64,000 nt of DNA from Anaerolineales bacterium (GTDB lineage Bacteria > Chloroflexota > Anaerolineae > Anaerolineales > E44-bin32), in NCBI GenBank assembly GCA_037382465.1, contig JARRPX010000004.1, forward strand, positions 1 to 64,000. The letters are read 5' to 3'. Shown here in pieces: positions 54,203 to 63,350 of this stretch (positions within the stretch are counted from its first letter, which is position 1; each line of letters starts with the position of its first letter). Below the pieces are notes generated by a model. That model was not told where the DNA came from and did no database searches. It saw only the letters and a list, made by a program, of their open reading frames with translations. A program made the translations under genes and the position numbers.

Positions 54203-56074
54203 TCAATGCAGCGAACAGCCGTACGTCGTATTCACCGTGACCGAATAGGAAGTAGCCTGCCCATTACTCTCGAATTGGAACTGTAACAAAATGCTACCAC
54301 CTGCGGCGACACTTACTGAGACAGGAGCCGAAGATGGCGAGTCAGGATCATTAACCGGATTGTTACTGCCACCCACTTTAATAAACTTCAATATATTATC
54401 ATCACCTGGCCACGATAAGGCAACGTAGTTGATCGTCACACTGCTGCTGCTGTTGTTATTAAAATTCCAGGATACTATTTTATGATTGACAGATTTCCCG
54501 CTCAAGCTGAGGCTGTCACACACGTTCTGCGTTGCCGTCGGGGTGTTCGTCGGAGGCTGCGTCGCCGTAGGTGTGTTTGTGGGAGGCGTCGTCGCTGTCG
54601 CCGTCAACGTCAGTGTTAAGGTTGGTGTTGGCGTGCTCGTCGGTCCTGCTGTGAGGGTTGAAGTGGGCGTCGTACCTGCAGGCGGAGTCGAGGCCGAGGT
54701 TTGGGTCCTGGTAGGCGTGGCACTGGGAACCGCAGGTCCTCCACCGGATGACGAGGTCGAAGTCAGCGTCGCCGTTGTCGTCAGATCTTCGGTTGCGCTC
54801 GCCGCGAGTGGGTCTTCCGTTCCGCTGTCGGTCACGGCTGATTCACCTCCCGCAGCCGGCGTGGCGCTGGCTTGTGCCGTCAGGGTGGCATCCAACATTG
54901 CGCGGATTTCCTCCTCCGATAAAGCATCTCCCTCGAGCGCCACCATTTCCGTGGCGAAGGCATTCAACGTCGCCTGGACGTCAATCGTCTCCGCAGCGGC
55001 GATGACCACACCTCTGTCTCCGCCGAACAGATCCGGGAAAAGTGCGTTGGTTCCGATAATCGAAAGCGGACAGAGAAGCAGGAGCAGCAAAGCAACCACA
55101 AGGACAGCCCGCCGGCGGTACCAGGGTTCCTTTTCATCCTTCCGTTCGCCGCCGGTTGGGGACTTCTCGCCCACACGTACGGTGGATTCGAGGGGAACGT
55201 GGAAAGCCTCAGTCGGAATTTCATCGGTGATGCCGTTGCGGATACGCGCGACCGCTTCCCGGATGGCTTGATGGAAAGCCTGATTGAAATCGCTGATCGT
55301 CGGATAGCGCTTGCTCGGATCCTTGGAGAGTGCCTTGATCAGGACGCGCTCGATGGGTTCGGGAAGATTGGGATTGAGGTAGCGCGGCCGGGGCAGCGGC
55401 TCCGTGGCATGCTTCAATGCGATAGCGATGGGAGTCTCGGCATCGAAAGGCAGATAGCCGGTGCTCATACGGTACAGCACCACCCCGAGGGCATATTGAT
55501 CCGATAGCGGAGTTACTTCGCCTTCCTGGAGCTGCTCGGGCGCCATGTATGCCGGCGTACCGATGACCGCCGATCCGGTCAAACTCACCGAGGCTTCGTC
55601 GACGTGGGCGAACCCAAAATCCGAGAGATAACAGTTGCCTTCGTCGTCCAGCAGGATATTGGAAGGCTTCACATCTCGATGAACCACGCCGCGATCGTGA
55701 GCATACTGCAATGCCGAACATATCTGATCGACGATCCGCATCGCCTCTTTGACGTTCATCGGCTTCTTCTGCATGCGAAGATGCAGACCGCCGTACTTCA
55801 TGTACGGCATCACGAAGAACAGCAGGCCATCGACTTCGCCGTAATCGATGACCGGAATGATATTGGGGTGATCGAGCTGACTGAGAACCTGGGCTTCGCG
55901 AATGAAGCGCGACTTGAATTTCTCGTCCAGGTTCAGATGGGGGGCGAGAATTTTCACCGCAACAATCCGATCGTTGACAAGGTCTTGCGCCTTGTAAACG
56001 TTCGACATGCCACCGCGACCGGCTTTTTCGATAAGATGGTAGTTCCCGAAGGTCCTACCTTCTAATTCAGGCAT
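54203..56074 (-). CDS. PknB-type Ser/Thr protein kinase with Thr/Pro linker and extracellular domain
   Basis: A 623-residue kinase with GRGGMSNVYKA, AVKIL, HRDVKPSNI, DFGFA and GTPAYMAPEQ motifs, a membrane helix near residues 325-345 (VLVVALLLLLLCPLSII), a long linker with tandem TPTNTPTATQ-type repeats (54530-54610), and a C-terminal domain from CDSLSLSG to GCSLH. That domain is similar in length and in Cys placement to the one of the first kinase. I chose the ATG at 56074 (MPELEGRTFG). Confidence 0.93.
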   Translation of the reverse strand: MPELEGRTFGNYHLIEKAGRGGMSNVYKAQDLVNDRIVAVKILAPHLNLDEKFKSRFIREAQVLSQLDHPNIIPVIDYGEVDGLLFFVMPYMKYGGLHLRMQKKPMNVKEAMRIVDQICSALQYAHDRGVVHRDVKPSNILLDDEGNCYLSDFGFAHVDEASVSLTGSAVIGTPAYMAPEQLQEGEVTPLSDQYALGVVLYRMSTGYLPFDAETPIAIALKHATEPLPRPRYLNPNLPEPIERVLIKALSKDPSKRYPTISDFNQAFHQAIREAVARIRNGITDEIPTEAFHVPLESTVRVGEKSPTGGERKDEKEPWYRRRAVLVVALLLLLLCPLSIIGTNALFPDLFGGDRGVVIAAAETIDVQATLNAFATEMVALEGDALSEEEIRAMLDATLTAQASATPAAGGESAVTDSGTEDPLAASATEDLTTTATLTSTSSSGGGPAVPSATPTRTQTSASTPPAGTTPTSTLTAGPTSTPTPTLTLTLTATATTPPTNTPTATQPPTNTPTATQNVCDSLSLSGKSVNHKIVSWNFNNNSSSSVTINYVALSWPGDDNILKFIKVGGSNNPVNDPDSPSSAPVSVSVAAGGSILLQFQFESNGQATSYSVTVNTTYGCSLH

Positions 56075-56116
56075 AACTCGATTCCCACCCGCACCTATCC
56101 AACCCGGGACAATCAA

Positions 56117-56468
56117 CGCCCAGGATGGTTAAGAGGTACCCAATGACAAATTGTGGATCGGCATCCAAGGGCGAAGCCTTTACAAGCCGATCCACCTCCC
56201 CTGGCGCCCGATTAACAATCTACCGAGCATGATAGATCATCGACAGGATTGTGATAGCGATTCTATCACCCGTAATCAACGGCCCCGTTGTTTGCCGGTA
56301 AATTCCCACAATGAAGATTATCACAGAGAGAGGCAATTTGTGGATGGGAATGTGGCACCATATCTTAGCACAAATAAAAGTTGGGCTTCAATTCGGATTG
56401 GATGCGGACATCACAAAAAAAGGCTCGATTTTCGATGCGCTGGTTGGAAAGTATAGGAGAAGAGACGG
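56117..56468. other. Intergenic region with a long hairpin
   Basis: GTGGATCGGC (56153-56162) pairs perfectly with GCCGATCCAC (56186-56195), with an inner AAGGGC/GCCTT stem. It may end the upstream nucleoside kinase transcript, but no T-run follows. Nothing else in these 350 bases looks like a gene. Confidence 0.45.
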
Positions 56469-58196
56469 TCAATCCAGGTCAGGCGGAGGCCAGGGGACGA
56501 AATCGCGCAAGATGGAACCGCCAATAAATTCACGAATCATGGAGTTATCGGGAATGAGATCGCTGTCGATCGGTAGAAACCAATCCAGAAAAGCCAACAA
56601 CCGCTTCGCCTCAACATGTTCGTCCGTGCCGAAGGGCACCTGGCGCAAGAGAGGTTCCGCCAGCGAAGCCAATACTGCGCCCTCGTAAACCAGAGCCGAG
56701 TTGAACATCGCATCTGCGTTTTCCTGATAAGGAAAGATGTATTTCCGTTCCCCGCGCCGCACGGACTCCCAGCGGCGGATGGTTTCCTGCGCCGTGTATC
56801 CTCGCTGTGCCGCATCGCGCACGATGCGACGAATAAGGCGCGTATCGGTGGTCGAGACGCGGTTAAAACGGTCCAGGTTTAACTGCGTCAACGCAGAGAC
56901 GTAAATGCGAAAGGTGGTTTCGGTGGGGATTTCGGGCAGCAGTTCCGGATTGAGGCCGTGAATGCCTTCGAGGATGATGATTTGATCCGGGGCCAGTTGA
57001 ATGAATTCCCCCTCGACTTGTTTGCCCTGAAGGAAATCGTAGCGCGGGAGGCGGACCACCTCTCCGGCGATCATGCGCTTGATATCCTGATTGAGGCGCG
57101 CGAGGTCCAGCACATGAAGCGATTCGTAATCGTATTCCCCATATTCATCCAGGGGAGTCTTTTCGCGATCGATGAAGTAATTGTCCAGGCCGATCGGGTA
57201 CGGCGCGAGACCGCGCGCCAGCAGTTGAATCGAGAGCCGTTTCGAAAATGTCGTTTTACCAGACGAAGACGGACCGGCCGTCAGCACGACGCGCATTCGA
57301 TCCCGTCGTTCCGCAATCAAGGCGGCAATCTCTGCGATCCTTCTCTCGTGGAGAGCCTCTGAAACGAGCACGATTTCCCGCGCCCGGCCGGCGCTGATCG
57401 CCTCGTTCAATGCGCCCACATCCGGAACTCCGATGGTGTCGATCCAATCCCCGTACTGTAAAAAAGTTTCGAGAAGGATGCGGAATTCCGGCACAGGAAG
57501 CAATTCGGTAGGCCGGTGCCGCCTGGGGAAGCGCAGCGTGAATCCCTCACCGGCGGCTTGCAGCGCAAACCATCGCAGGTAGCCGGTCGAAGGAACCATG
57601 TATCCATGGTGATAATCCCGAAAGTTATTGAGCTGGTAAACAACCAATTGGGGTTTTTTGCGGTGTTTCAACAAGCGCTCCTTGTCTTTATAGCCTCGCT
57701 TGCTGAAATACTCGATCGCAGCCTCGATCGGAAGATGGCTCTTGGCGAAAGGCAGGTCCTGATTGACCAACTCTTGCATGCGCGCCTGTAATCTTGCAAG
57801 CTCGTCGCTGCTCAACGCATGACGTCCATCCACCTCACAGAAGTATCCGCCGGAGGCGATGGAGTGATCGACGGTAAGTTCGGCGTCCGGGAAAAGTTCC
57901 TCGAACGCGGCCGCCAACAGAAAGGTCAGAGAACGGCGGTAGATACGCATACCGTCGGCCGACGCCATGGTAATTGGACACACCCTGGCGTCCATTTCGA
58001 TGGTATAGGTCAACTCTCGCAGTTCACCGTTTACGATACCGCCCACGATGGGAGCTTCCGGAGATTCGACGACCTTCAGGAAGTCCTCCAACTGGCTGCC
58101 TCGTGCACCCTCGAGAACGCGTTCGTCAGGAAGATGAACCTGCACCGTCGCCCGCGGTTGTGTCTCGTGAATTTTATGATTGGGCTTTGCTGCCAT
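56469..58196 (-). CDS. Nucleoside kinase with TGS- and SAD-like N-terminal domains
   Basis: A 575-residue protein. The first 60 residues resemble a TGS domain, and the next part resembles the second additional domain of threonyl-tRNA synthetase (VDHSIASGGYF). From about residue 290 comes a uridine-kinase-like P-loop domain (LTAGPSSSGKTTFSKRL, then IGLDNYFIDREKTP and ILEGIHGLNPEL). The family (phosphoribulokinase/uridine kinase superfamily) phosphorylates a nucleoside. The fused domains hint at a role tied to tRNA or nucleotide sensing, which is only an inference. Confidence 0.88.
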   Translation of the reverse strand: MAAKPNHKIHETQPRATVQVHLPDERVLEGARGSQLEDFLKVVESPEAPIVGGIVNGELRELTYTIEMDARVCPITMASADGMRIYRRSLTFLLAAAFEELFPDAELTVDHSIASGGYFCEVDGRHALSSDELARLQARMQELVNQDLPFAKSHLPIEAAIEYFSKRGYKDKERLLKHRKKPQLVVYQLNNFRDYHHGYMVPSTGYLRWFALQAAGEGFTLRFPRRHRPTELLPVPEFRILLETFLQYGDWIDTIGVPDVGALNEAISAGRAREIVLVSEALHERRIAEIAALIAERRDRMRVVLTAGPSSSGKTTFSKRLSIQLLARGLAPYPIGLDNYFIDREKTPLDEYGEYDYESLHVLDLARLNQDIKRMIAGEVVRLPRYDFLQGKQVEGEFIQLAPDQIIILEGIHGLNPELLPEIPTETTFRIYVSALTQLNLDRFNRVSTTDTRLIRRIVRDAAQRGYTAQETIRRWESVRRGERKYIFPYQENADAMFNSALVYEGAVLASLAEPLLRQVPFGTDEHVEAKRLLAFLDWFLPIDSDLIPDNSMIREFIGGSILRDFVPWPPPDLD

Positions 58197-58399
58197 ACCG
58201 ACACGGCCTCCACGAAACTTCATTCTACCCTATTTTTGATTCACCCATTTGCTCGCAAGCAAGAGCTTCTAAAATAGATCGTCGCATTACGCGAAAAAAA
58301 CGTTCAGAATCTATTGAGTCCTGTGAGGTAGACTTTAACCATCCTCAGAAACTAGGCCCCGGATGCAAGGGGACCCGGGGCAAATGTTTTCCTTATCTT

Positions 58400-58432
58400 C
58401 GGAGCGATTGAGCCTGATCTTCAATCGCTCCG
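58400..58432. terminator. 12-bp perfect hairpin downstream of gcvPB
   Basis: CGGAGCGATTGA (58400-58411) pairs with TCAATCGCTCCG (58421-58432). It lies about 120 bases past the gcvPB stop. A second hairpin, GCCCCGG/CCGGGGC, lies at 58356-58381. T-runs are poor. Either could end the gcv transcript or the transcript from the right. No gene is visible in 58197-58553. Confidence 0.5.
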
Positions 58433-58553
58433 ATCTGTTGATGCCGATCCTGAACCATTGGAAGCACGCTGTGACGAAAGCTCTTACACGAGCAAGCCTT
58501 TGCCGATCGCAGCTTCGGATCGCATTCCTTCGCCAGTTCCAGGACGGCCTACT

Positions 58554-60014
58554 TCACTCATCAACCGGCCAACAACACAGCACCAACTGCTTTGCTGCCC
58601 TGACCTCATCCATACGTCCGAAGGGCGTCTTGTGCGGCGCAGTGGTCAGGATCTCGGGATCCTCATGCGCTTCGCGAGCGATTTGCTGCATCGCCGCCAC
58701 AAAGGCATCCAGGGTTTGTTTGCTTTCGGTTTCCGTGGGCTCGATCATCAACGCTTCCGGCACGATGAGCGGGAAATAATTCGTCGGTGGGTGAAAGCCG
58801 AAGTCCATCAGCCGCTTTGCGATGTCTAGCGCGTGCACGCCCGGCGCATCGTCCCATTTGCCTTCCGCCACGAATTCGTGCATGCAGATCCGATCGTAGG
58901 GAATCCTGTACACATCCTGCAGTTTCACGCGTAAGTAGTTGGCGTTCAAAACGGCATGGTCGGCGACGTCCCGCAGCCCCTCGTTGCCCTGCATGCGCAT
59001 GTAGGTATAGGCGCGCACCAGGACTCCGAAGTGTCCGTGAAAGAGTTTCATCCTGCCGATGCTCTTCGCCGGTTCCACCAGCCCGTACAACGGAGGCACG
59101 TTTTCATCGCCCACCTCGACGATGTCGACGAGGGGACTCGGGAGAAAATCCGCGAGATGGGCCGCAACGCCGACCGGACCCGCTCCGGGCCCACCGCCGC
59201 CGTGAGGGGTAGAGAACGTCTTGTGCAGGTTGTAATGCAGGATGTCGAATCCCAGATCGCCGGGACGCACCACCCCCAGCAGCGCATTCATGTTCGCGCC
59301 GTCTCCATACACCAGTCCGCCGCAACCGTGGACCAGTTGGATAACTTCTTGCACGTGCTCCTCGAACAAACCCAGCGTGTTCGGATTGGTCAGCATCAAA
59401 CCGGCGACCGTATCGCCACACTGACTGCGCAGCGCTTCGATGTCGATGTTGCCGCGCGGATCCGAGGGGACTTCGACCACCTCCATCCCGCTCATCGCGA
59501 TCGAGGCGGGGTTGGTCCCGTGTGCGGAATCGGGAACCAGAATGCGGTTGCGCTTCGTGTCGCCGCGATCTTCGTGATAGGCGCGGATGATGAGAATCCC
59601 GGTGAGTTCGCCCTGGGCGCCTGCAGCCGGCTGCAGGCTGACGGCGCGGAACCCGCCGATCTCCATCAGCCATTGCTGCACGGCGTACATCAAAGCCAGA
59701 TTTCCTTGCAGGAGCGCCGGATCCTGAAGCGGATGAGTAAGGGCGAAACCCGGCAGGCGGGCGACTTCCTCGTTGATCTTGGGATTGTATTTCATCGTGC
59801 ACGATCCGAGCGGGTAAAAACCGGTGTCTACGCCGTGGTTGAGCTGCGACAAGCGCGTGAAATGGCGCACGACGTCGATCTCGGATAGTTCCGGCAAAGG
59901 TAATTCCTCACGTTCGAGCGATGCGGGAATTTCCGCTTTCTCAACTTCCGGCGCGGGCATTTCGATCGCCGTTCTGCCCGAAGACGAGAGTTCGTAAATC
60001 AAGGGCTCAGTCAT
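58554..60014 (-). CDS. gcvPB: Glycine dehydrogenase (decarboxylating) subunit 2
   Basis: A 486-residue PLP enzyme half with the conserved [17 protein letters not shown] block, [11 protein letters not shown] and the PLP-lysine segment [19 protein letters not shown]. Together with subunit 1 it forms the P-protein that decarboxylates glycine and moves the aminomethyl group to lipoyl-GcvH. Its start overlaps the end of gcvPA. This two-subunit form is common in Chloroflexota and Gram-positives. Confidence 0.97.
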   Translation of the reverse strand: MTEPLIYELSSSGRTAIEMPAPEVEKAEIPASLEREELPLPELSEIDVVRHFTRLSQLNHGVDTGFYPLGSCTMKYNPKINEEVARLPGFALTHPLQDPALLQGNLALMYAVQQWLMEIGGFRAVSLQPAAGAQGELTGILIIRAYHEDRGDTKRNRILVPDSAHGTNPASIAMSGMEVVEVPSDPRGNIDIEALRSQCGDTVAGLMLTNPNTLGLFEEHVQEVIQLVHGCGGLVYGDGANMNALLGVVRPGDLGFDILHYNLHKTFSTPHGGGGPGAGPVGVAAHLADFLPSPLVDIVEVGDENVPPLYGLVEPAKSIGRMKLFHGHFGVLVRAYTYMRMQGNEGLRDVADHAVLNANYLRVKLQDVYRIPYDRICMHEFVAEGKWDDAPGVHALDIAKRLMDFGFHPPTNYFPLIVPEALMIEPTETESKQTLDAFVAAMQQIAREAHEDPEILTTAPHKTPFGRMDEVRAAKQLVLCCWPVDE

Positions 60015-61350
60015 GGCTCACCGCCTTCAGCGCAGCGGCCAGATCGTCGATTTCCGCTTCGCTGACCATCTCCGTTACGGCGATCAACATATGCTGTTCC
60101 AGCTCCGAATAGTCCCGGCCCAGATCGTAACCTCCGATGATGTCCAACTCGAGCAATCGCTCGTTGATCGTCTTCACATCCCGTGGACACTCGATCACGA
60201 ATTCATGGAAGAAATCTCCCGTGTTCCACAGACGATACCCATCCAAAGCAGCGATTCTCTTCGCTGCGGCGTGCGCCTTGTGGAAACAAAGTTCGGCGAC
60301 GCTGCGTAATCCCTGTTTGCCCATAAGAGAGAGATAAACCGTAGCGGCCAGCGCCATGAGGCCTTGATTGGTGCAGATGTTGGAAGTCGCCTTCTCGCGG
60401 CGGATATGTTGTTCACGCGGCGCCAGGGTCAAAACGTAACCCCGCTGGCCGCGGCTGTCTACGGTCTCGCCGACCAGACGGCCCGCCATCTTGCGCACGT
60501 ACTTATCGCGCGTGGTAAATATACCCAATGAAGGTCCCCCGAATGAAAGCGGGATTCCCAGCGGTTGGCCATCCCCGACCACGATGTCGGCGCCGAAGGC
60601 GCCTGGAGGCTTGAGCAATCCCAACGCGAGCGGATTGACGACCACGCAGAACAAGGCACCCACCTCGTGGGCCGCTTCGCCCAGCGCCGTCCAATCTTGA
60701 ATGCAGCCGAAGAAATCCGGATACTGAACCGCAACGAGTGCGGTGCTTTCATCCAGCATCTCGATCAACGCTTGTGCATCGTTTTCGATGGCCCCATCGC
60801 CGACCAGGGTCAAGCCCACGCCGCGTGTATACGTGCGAACGACCTGGCGATATTGCGGATGGATCGCCGCGGAAAGGACCACCTTCTTTCGTTTTCCATG
60901 ATGGACGTTGAGCGCCATGATGACCCCTTCCGCAAACGCCGTGGCGCCGTCGTAATGGGAGGCGTTTGAAACGTCCATGCCGGTCAGGTTGACCATCAAG
61001 CTTTGATATTCGAAAATGGTCTGCAGCGTACCCTGGGAAATTTCAGGCTGATAGGGCGTGTATGCCGTGTAGAATTCGTTCCTGCGCAGGATTTCATCCA
61101 CCGCAGCGGGTATGAAATGGTTGTAAGCTCCGGCGCCGAGGAAACAAGCAACGTGATGCATGTTGAGATTGACCTCCGCCAACGCTTGCAGCTCGGCAGC
61201 GATCTCCATCTCCGTCACTGCGCCGGGAAGGTCAAAATCCGGAAAACGAACGTTTTCCGGAATGATCTGGTAGAAATCCTCGAAGCCCTCGACTCCGATC
61301 GCCTCGAACATCGCTCGTCGTTCTTCATCCGTATGGGGAATAAACGCCAT
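60007..61350 (-). CDS. gcvPA: Glycine dehydrogenase (decarboxylating) subunit 1
   Basis: A 447-residue protein beginning [20 protein letters not shown] and containing [50 protein letters not shown], diagnostic of subunit 1. The PLP Lys is in subunit 2. It overlaps gcvPB by eight bases and follows gcvH in one operon under a glycine riboswitch. Confidence 0.97.
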   Translation of the reverse strand: MAFIPHTDEERRAMFEAIGVEGFEDFYQIIPENVRFPDFDLPGAVTEMEIAAELQALAEVNLNMHHVACFLGAGAYNHFIPAAVDEILRRNEFYTAYTPYQPEISQGTLQTIFEYQSLMVNLTGMDVSNASHYDGATAFAEGVIMALNVHHGKRKKVVLSAAIHPQYRQVVRTYTRGVGLTLVGDGAIENDAQALIEMLDESTALVAVQYPDFFGCIQDWTALGEAAHEVGALFCVVVNPLALGLLKPPGAFGADIVVGDGQPLGIPLSFGGPSLGIFTTRDKYVRKMAGRLVGETVDSRGQRGYVLTLAPREQHIRREKATSNICTNQGLMALAATVYLSLMGKQGLRSVAELCFHKAHAAAKRIAALDGYRLWNTGDFFHEFVIECPRDVKTINERLLELDIIGGYDLGRDYSELEQHMLIAVTEMVSEAEIDDLAAALKAVSHD

Positions 61351-61433
61351 GTGCCGTGACCTCCGATCGAATCAGAACATCGTTGCGAATCGACGGGATG
61401 GACGATGTGGGAGATTTCGATTCCGCTCGATGG

Positions 61434-61826
61434 TCAATGCTCGCGATCCTGACAATATTCCTCGTATGCTGCGGCATCCATCAAGTCTTCGAGTTGGGCC
61501 GGGTCTTTGATCTCGAGTTGGACCAACCACCCATCGCCGTAGGGGTCACTGTTGATGACTTCTGGTTCATCGACGATGCTCCCGTTGACCTGGGTGATCT
61601 TCCCATCAACGGGAAGATAGATTTCAGCCGCCGCCTTCACGGATTCGATCTCCCCCAGTTCATCACCCCGCGAAAACTCGTCTCCTTCCGAAGCCGAAAT
61701 TTCAAGGAATACAATGTCAGAAAGTTGATCTTGGGCGTAGTCCGTGATCCCGACCGTACCAACGCCGTCTTGCACGCGAATCCATTCGTCATTCTTCGTG
61801 TACTTCAGTTCCGCTGGAAAGGACAT
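61434..61826 (-). CDS. gcvH: Glycine cleavage system H protein
   Basis: A 130-residue protein with the lipoylation site GDELGEIESVKAAAEIYLPVDGKI, where the Lys in ESVKA carries lipoate. It shuttles the aminomethyl group between P, T and L proteins. It is the first gene after the riboswitch. gcvT and a lipoyl ligase are absent from the window. The ATG at 61826 follows GGAG. Confidence 0.97.
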   Translation of the reverse strand: MSFPAELKYTKNDEWIRVQDGVGTVGITDYAQDQLSDIVFLEISASEGDEFSRGDELGEIESVKAAAEIYLPVDGKITQVNGSIVDEPEVINSDPYGDGWLVQLEIKDPAQLEDLMDAAAYEEYCQDREH

Positions 61827-61878
61827 CGCAGACTCCTTTATCATTCACTCGGTTGCGTCGAATATACATAATAACAAA

Positions 61879-61903
61879 GACGCACGCCATAAAGGTGTGC
61901 GTC
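61879..61903 (-). terminator. Riboswitch expression-platform terminator
   Basis: GACGCAC (61879-61885) pairs with GTGCGTC (61897-61903); on the minus strand TTTGTTATT follows. The 5' side overlaps the last stem of the second aptamer, so glycine binding probably prevents this terminator from forming. Confidence 0.7.
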
Positions 61904-62085
61904 CTCTGTCGATAACCTGAGAGATTCACTGCACGAATGCAGTTTGCCCCTTCGGTGTCTTTCGACTTTCCAGAGGAACGACCGGAGAGGGTCCCTTTAC
62001 CTGAGAGTTTCACCCGGCGTCTGCACGCTTTCGCAGGGTTTGCCCCTTCGGTGTCCGCCCGAGGCGGATCTCTCCCCTATCCGGA
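61900..62085 (-). promoter_or_regulatory. Tandem glycine riboswitch
   Basis: On the minus strand two copies of the glycine aptamer core appear, each with CACCGAAGGGGCAAAC and a later CTCTCAGGT. Aptamer 1 covers about 62085-61985 and aptamer 2 about 61978-61902, with a short linker. It lies about 75 bases before gcvH. Glycine riboswitches usually activate gcv genes when glycine is plentiful. Confidence 0.93.
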
Positions 62086-62278
62086 CTCGTTTTCCGATTC
62101 AATTCTACGAATAGCGATCTAAAAAGTCAAGGAGCACCGCTTTTCGCAACCACTGTTACGCAAGTAGCGGTTGCGCATCCATCCCCGGCAGCGACTCAGA
62201 ACGAACGGGCCAAGTTGTCTTCGATCGAATATCAAGCATACAATAGAGTATCAAGACGGTACATACCGAGGAGGTCAG

Positions 62279-63298
62279 ATGCGCAGAGAAGTCGTGTTGA
62301 TCACCGGCGCGAGCGGCGAAGTCGGCCACGATCTGATCACCCGACTCAGCCAGCGAGGCGTCGTCGATATCGTCGCTCTCGACATCAAAGCGTTGGACGA
62401 AGACCTGCGCAGCCGCTGTCACGAGTTCATTCAAGGTGACATCCTCGATAAAACCGTCCTGGGGCGGATCGTCCTGCGTTACGAAATCCACGCCATCTAC
62501 CACCTCGCCACCATCCTGTCCACCAGCGCAGAGTACAACCCACAAGGCGCCCATCGTGTGAACGTGGACGGCACGCTGAAACTGCTCAATCTGGCCCTCG
62601 AACAGGCCCGTTGGCAGGGTCGATCGATCAAGTTCATCTTCCCCAGCTCGATTGCCGCCTATGGCATTCCCGATCTGGAAACGAAAAACTCCACCGGCAA
62701 GATCAAAGAAAATGAATACGGCCAACCCTTCACGATGTACGGCTGCAACAAGCTTTACTGCGAGCACCTGGGACGTTACTATGCCGACCATTACCAGCAG
62801 TTGGCTGCGGATCGCGAACCCCACAGCGTGGATTTCCGAAGCGTTCGCTTCCCGGGTCTGATCAGCGCAGAAACAGTCCCTTCGGGCGGCACGAGCGATT
62901 TCGGTCCGGAGATGGTCCATCACGCCGCGCAAGGAAAAGCCTATGCATGTTTCGTGCGTGAAGACACGCGCCTGCCGTTCATGGTGATGCCCGACGCGAT
63001 CAAAGCCTTAACCACAATCGCGAACGCAGAACAAGACGCTCTCTCCCGCCGCGTGTACAACGCCACCAGTTTCAGTATCTCAGCGGGTCATTTTCTGGAT
63101 CGCGTGAAACACGCCTTTCCCCAGGCGAAAATCACCTTCGAACCCGACCGGGCTCGGCAGAAGATCGTGGACAGCTGGCCTGCCGATCTCGACGATGCGG
63201 CAGCCAGAAAGGACTGGGACTGGTCGCCGGATTACGACCTCGATCAGGCCTTCGACGAGTATCTCATCCCGACGATTCGAAATAAGTACCAGAAATAA
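62279..63298 (+). CDS. NAD-dependent epimerase-type protein, probable L-threonine 3-dehydrogenase
   Basis: A 339-residue SDR-extended protein with cofactor motif TGASGEVGHDL (residues 9-19), catalytic YGCNKLYCE (Tyr-x3-Lys), and the block VRFPGLISAETVPSGGTSDFGPEMVHHAAQGKAYACFVREDTRLPFMVMPDAIKALTTIAN, which closely follows the short-chain type of L-threonine 3-dehydrogenase. That enzyme makes 2-amino-3-oxobutyrate, which yields glycine. Lying beside the glycine cleavage operon, it fits threonine breakdown. GAGGAGGT precedes the ATG. Other GalE-like roles are possible. Confidence 0.85.
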   Translation: MRREVVLITGASGEVGHDLITRLSQRGVVDIVALDIKALDEDLRSRCHEFIQGDILDKTVLGRIVLRYEIHAIYHLATILSTSAEYNPQGAHRVNVDGTLKLLNLALEQARWQGRSIKFIFPSSIAAYGIPDLETKNSTGKIKENEYGQPFTMYGCNKLYCEHLGRYYADHYQQLAADREPHSVDFRSVRFPGLISAETVPSGGTSDFGPEMVHHAAQGKAYACFVREDTRLPFMVMPDAIKALTTIANAEQDALSRRVYNATSFSISAGHFLDRVKHAFPQAKITFEPDRARQKIVDSWPADLDDAAARKDWDWSPDYDLDQAFDEYLIPTIRNKYQK

Positions 63299-63302
63299 AA
63301 AA

Positions 63303-63333
63303 ACACCCCGCAGATGGAAAGCCTGCGGGGTGT
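63303..63333 (-). terminator. Intrinsic terminator after alr
   Basis: ACACCCCGCAG (63303-63313) pairs with CTGCGGGGTGT (63323-63333), an 11-bp perfect stem. On the minus strand a run of T residues follows. It may also stop the convergent dehydrogenase gene. Confidence 0.9.
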
Positions 63334-63350
63334 CCCGATTCAATAATGCC

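Noticed and set aside
56311-56688. Plus-strand frame in the gap after the nucleoside kinase
   Set aside because: Its second half is antisense to the kinase gene, and the first half has no family resemblance.
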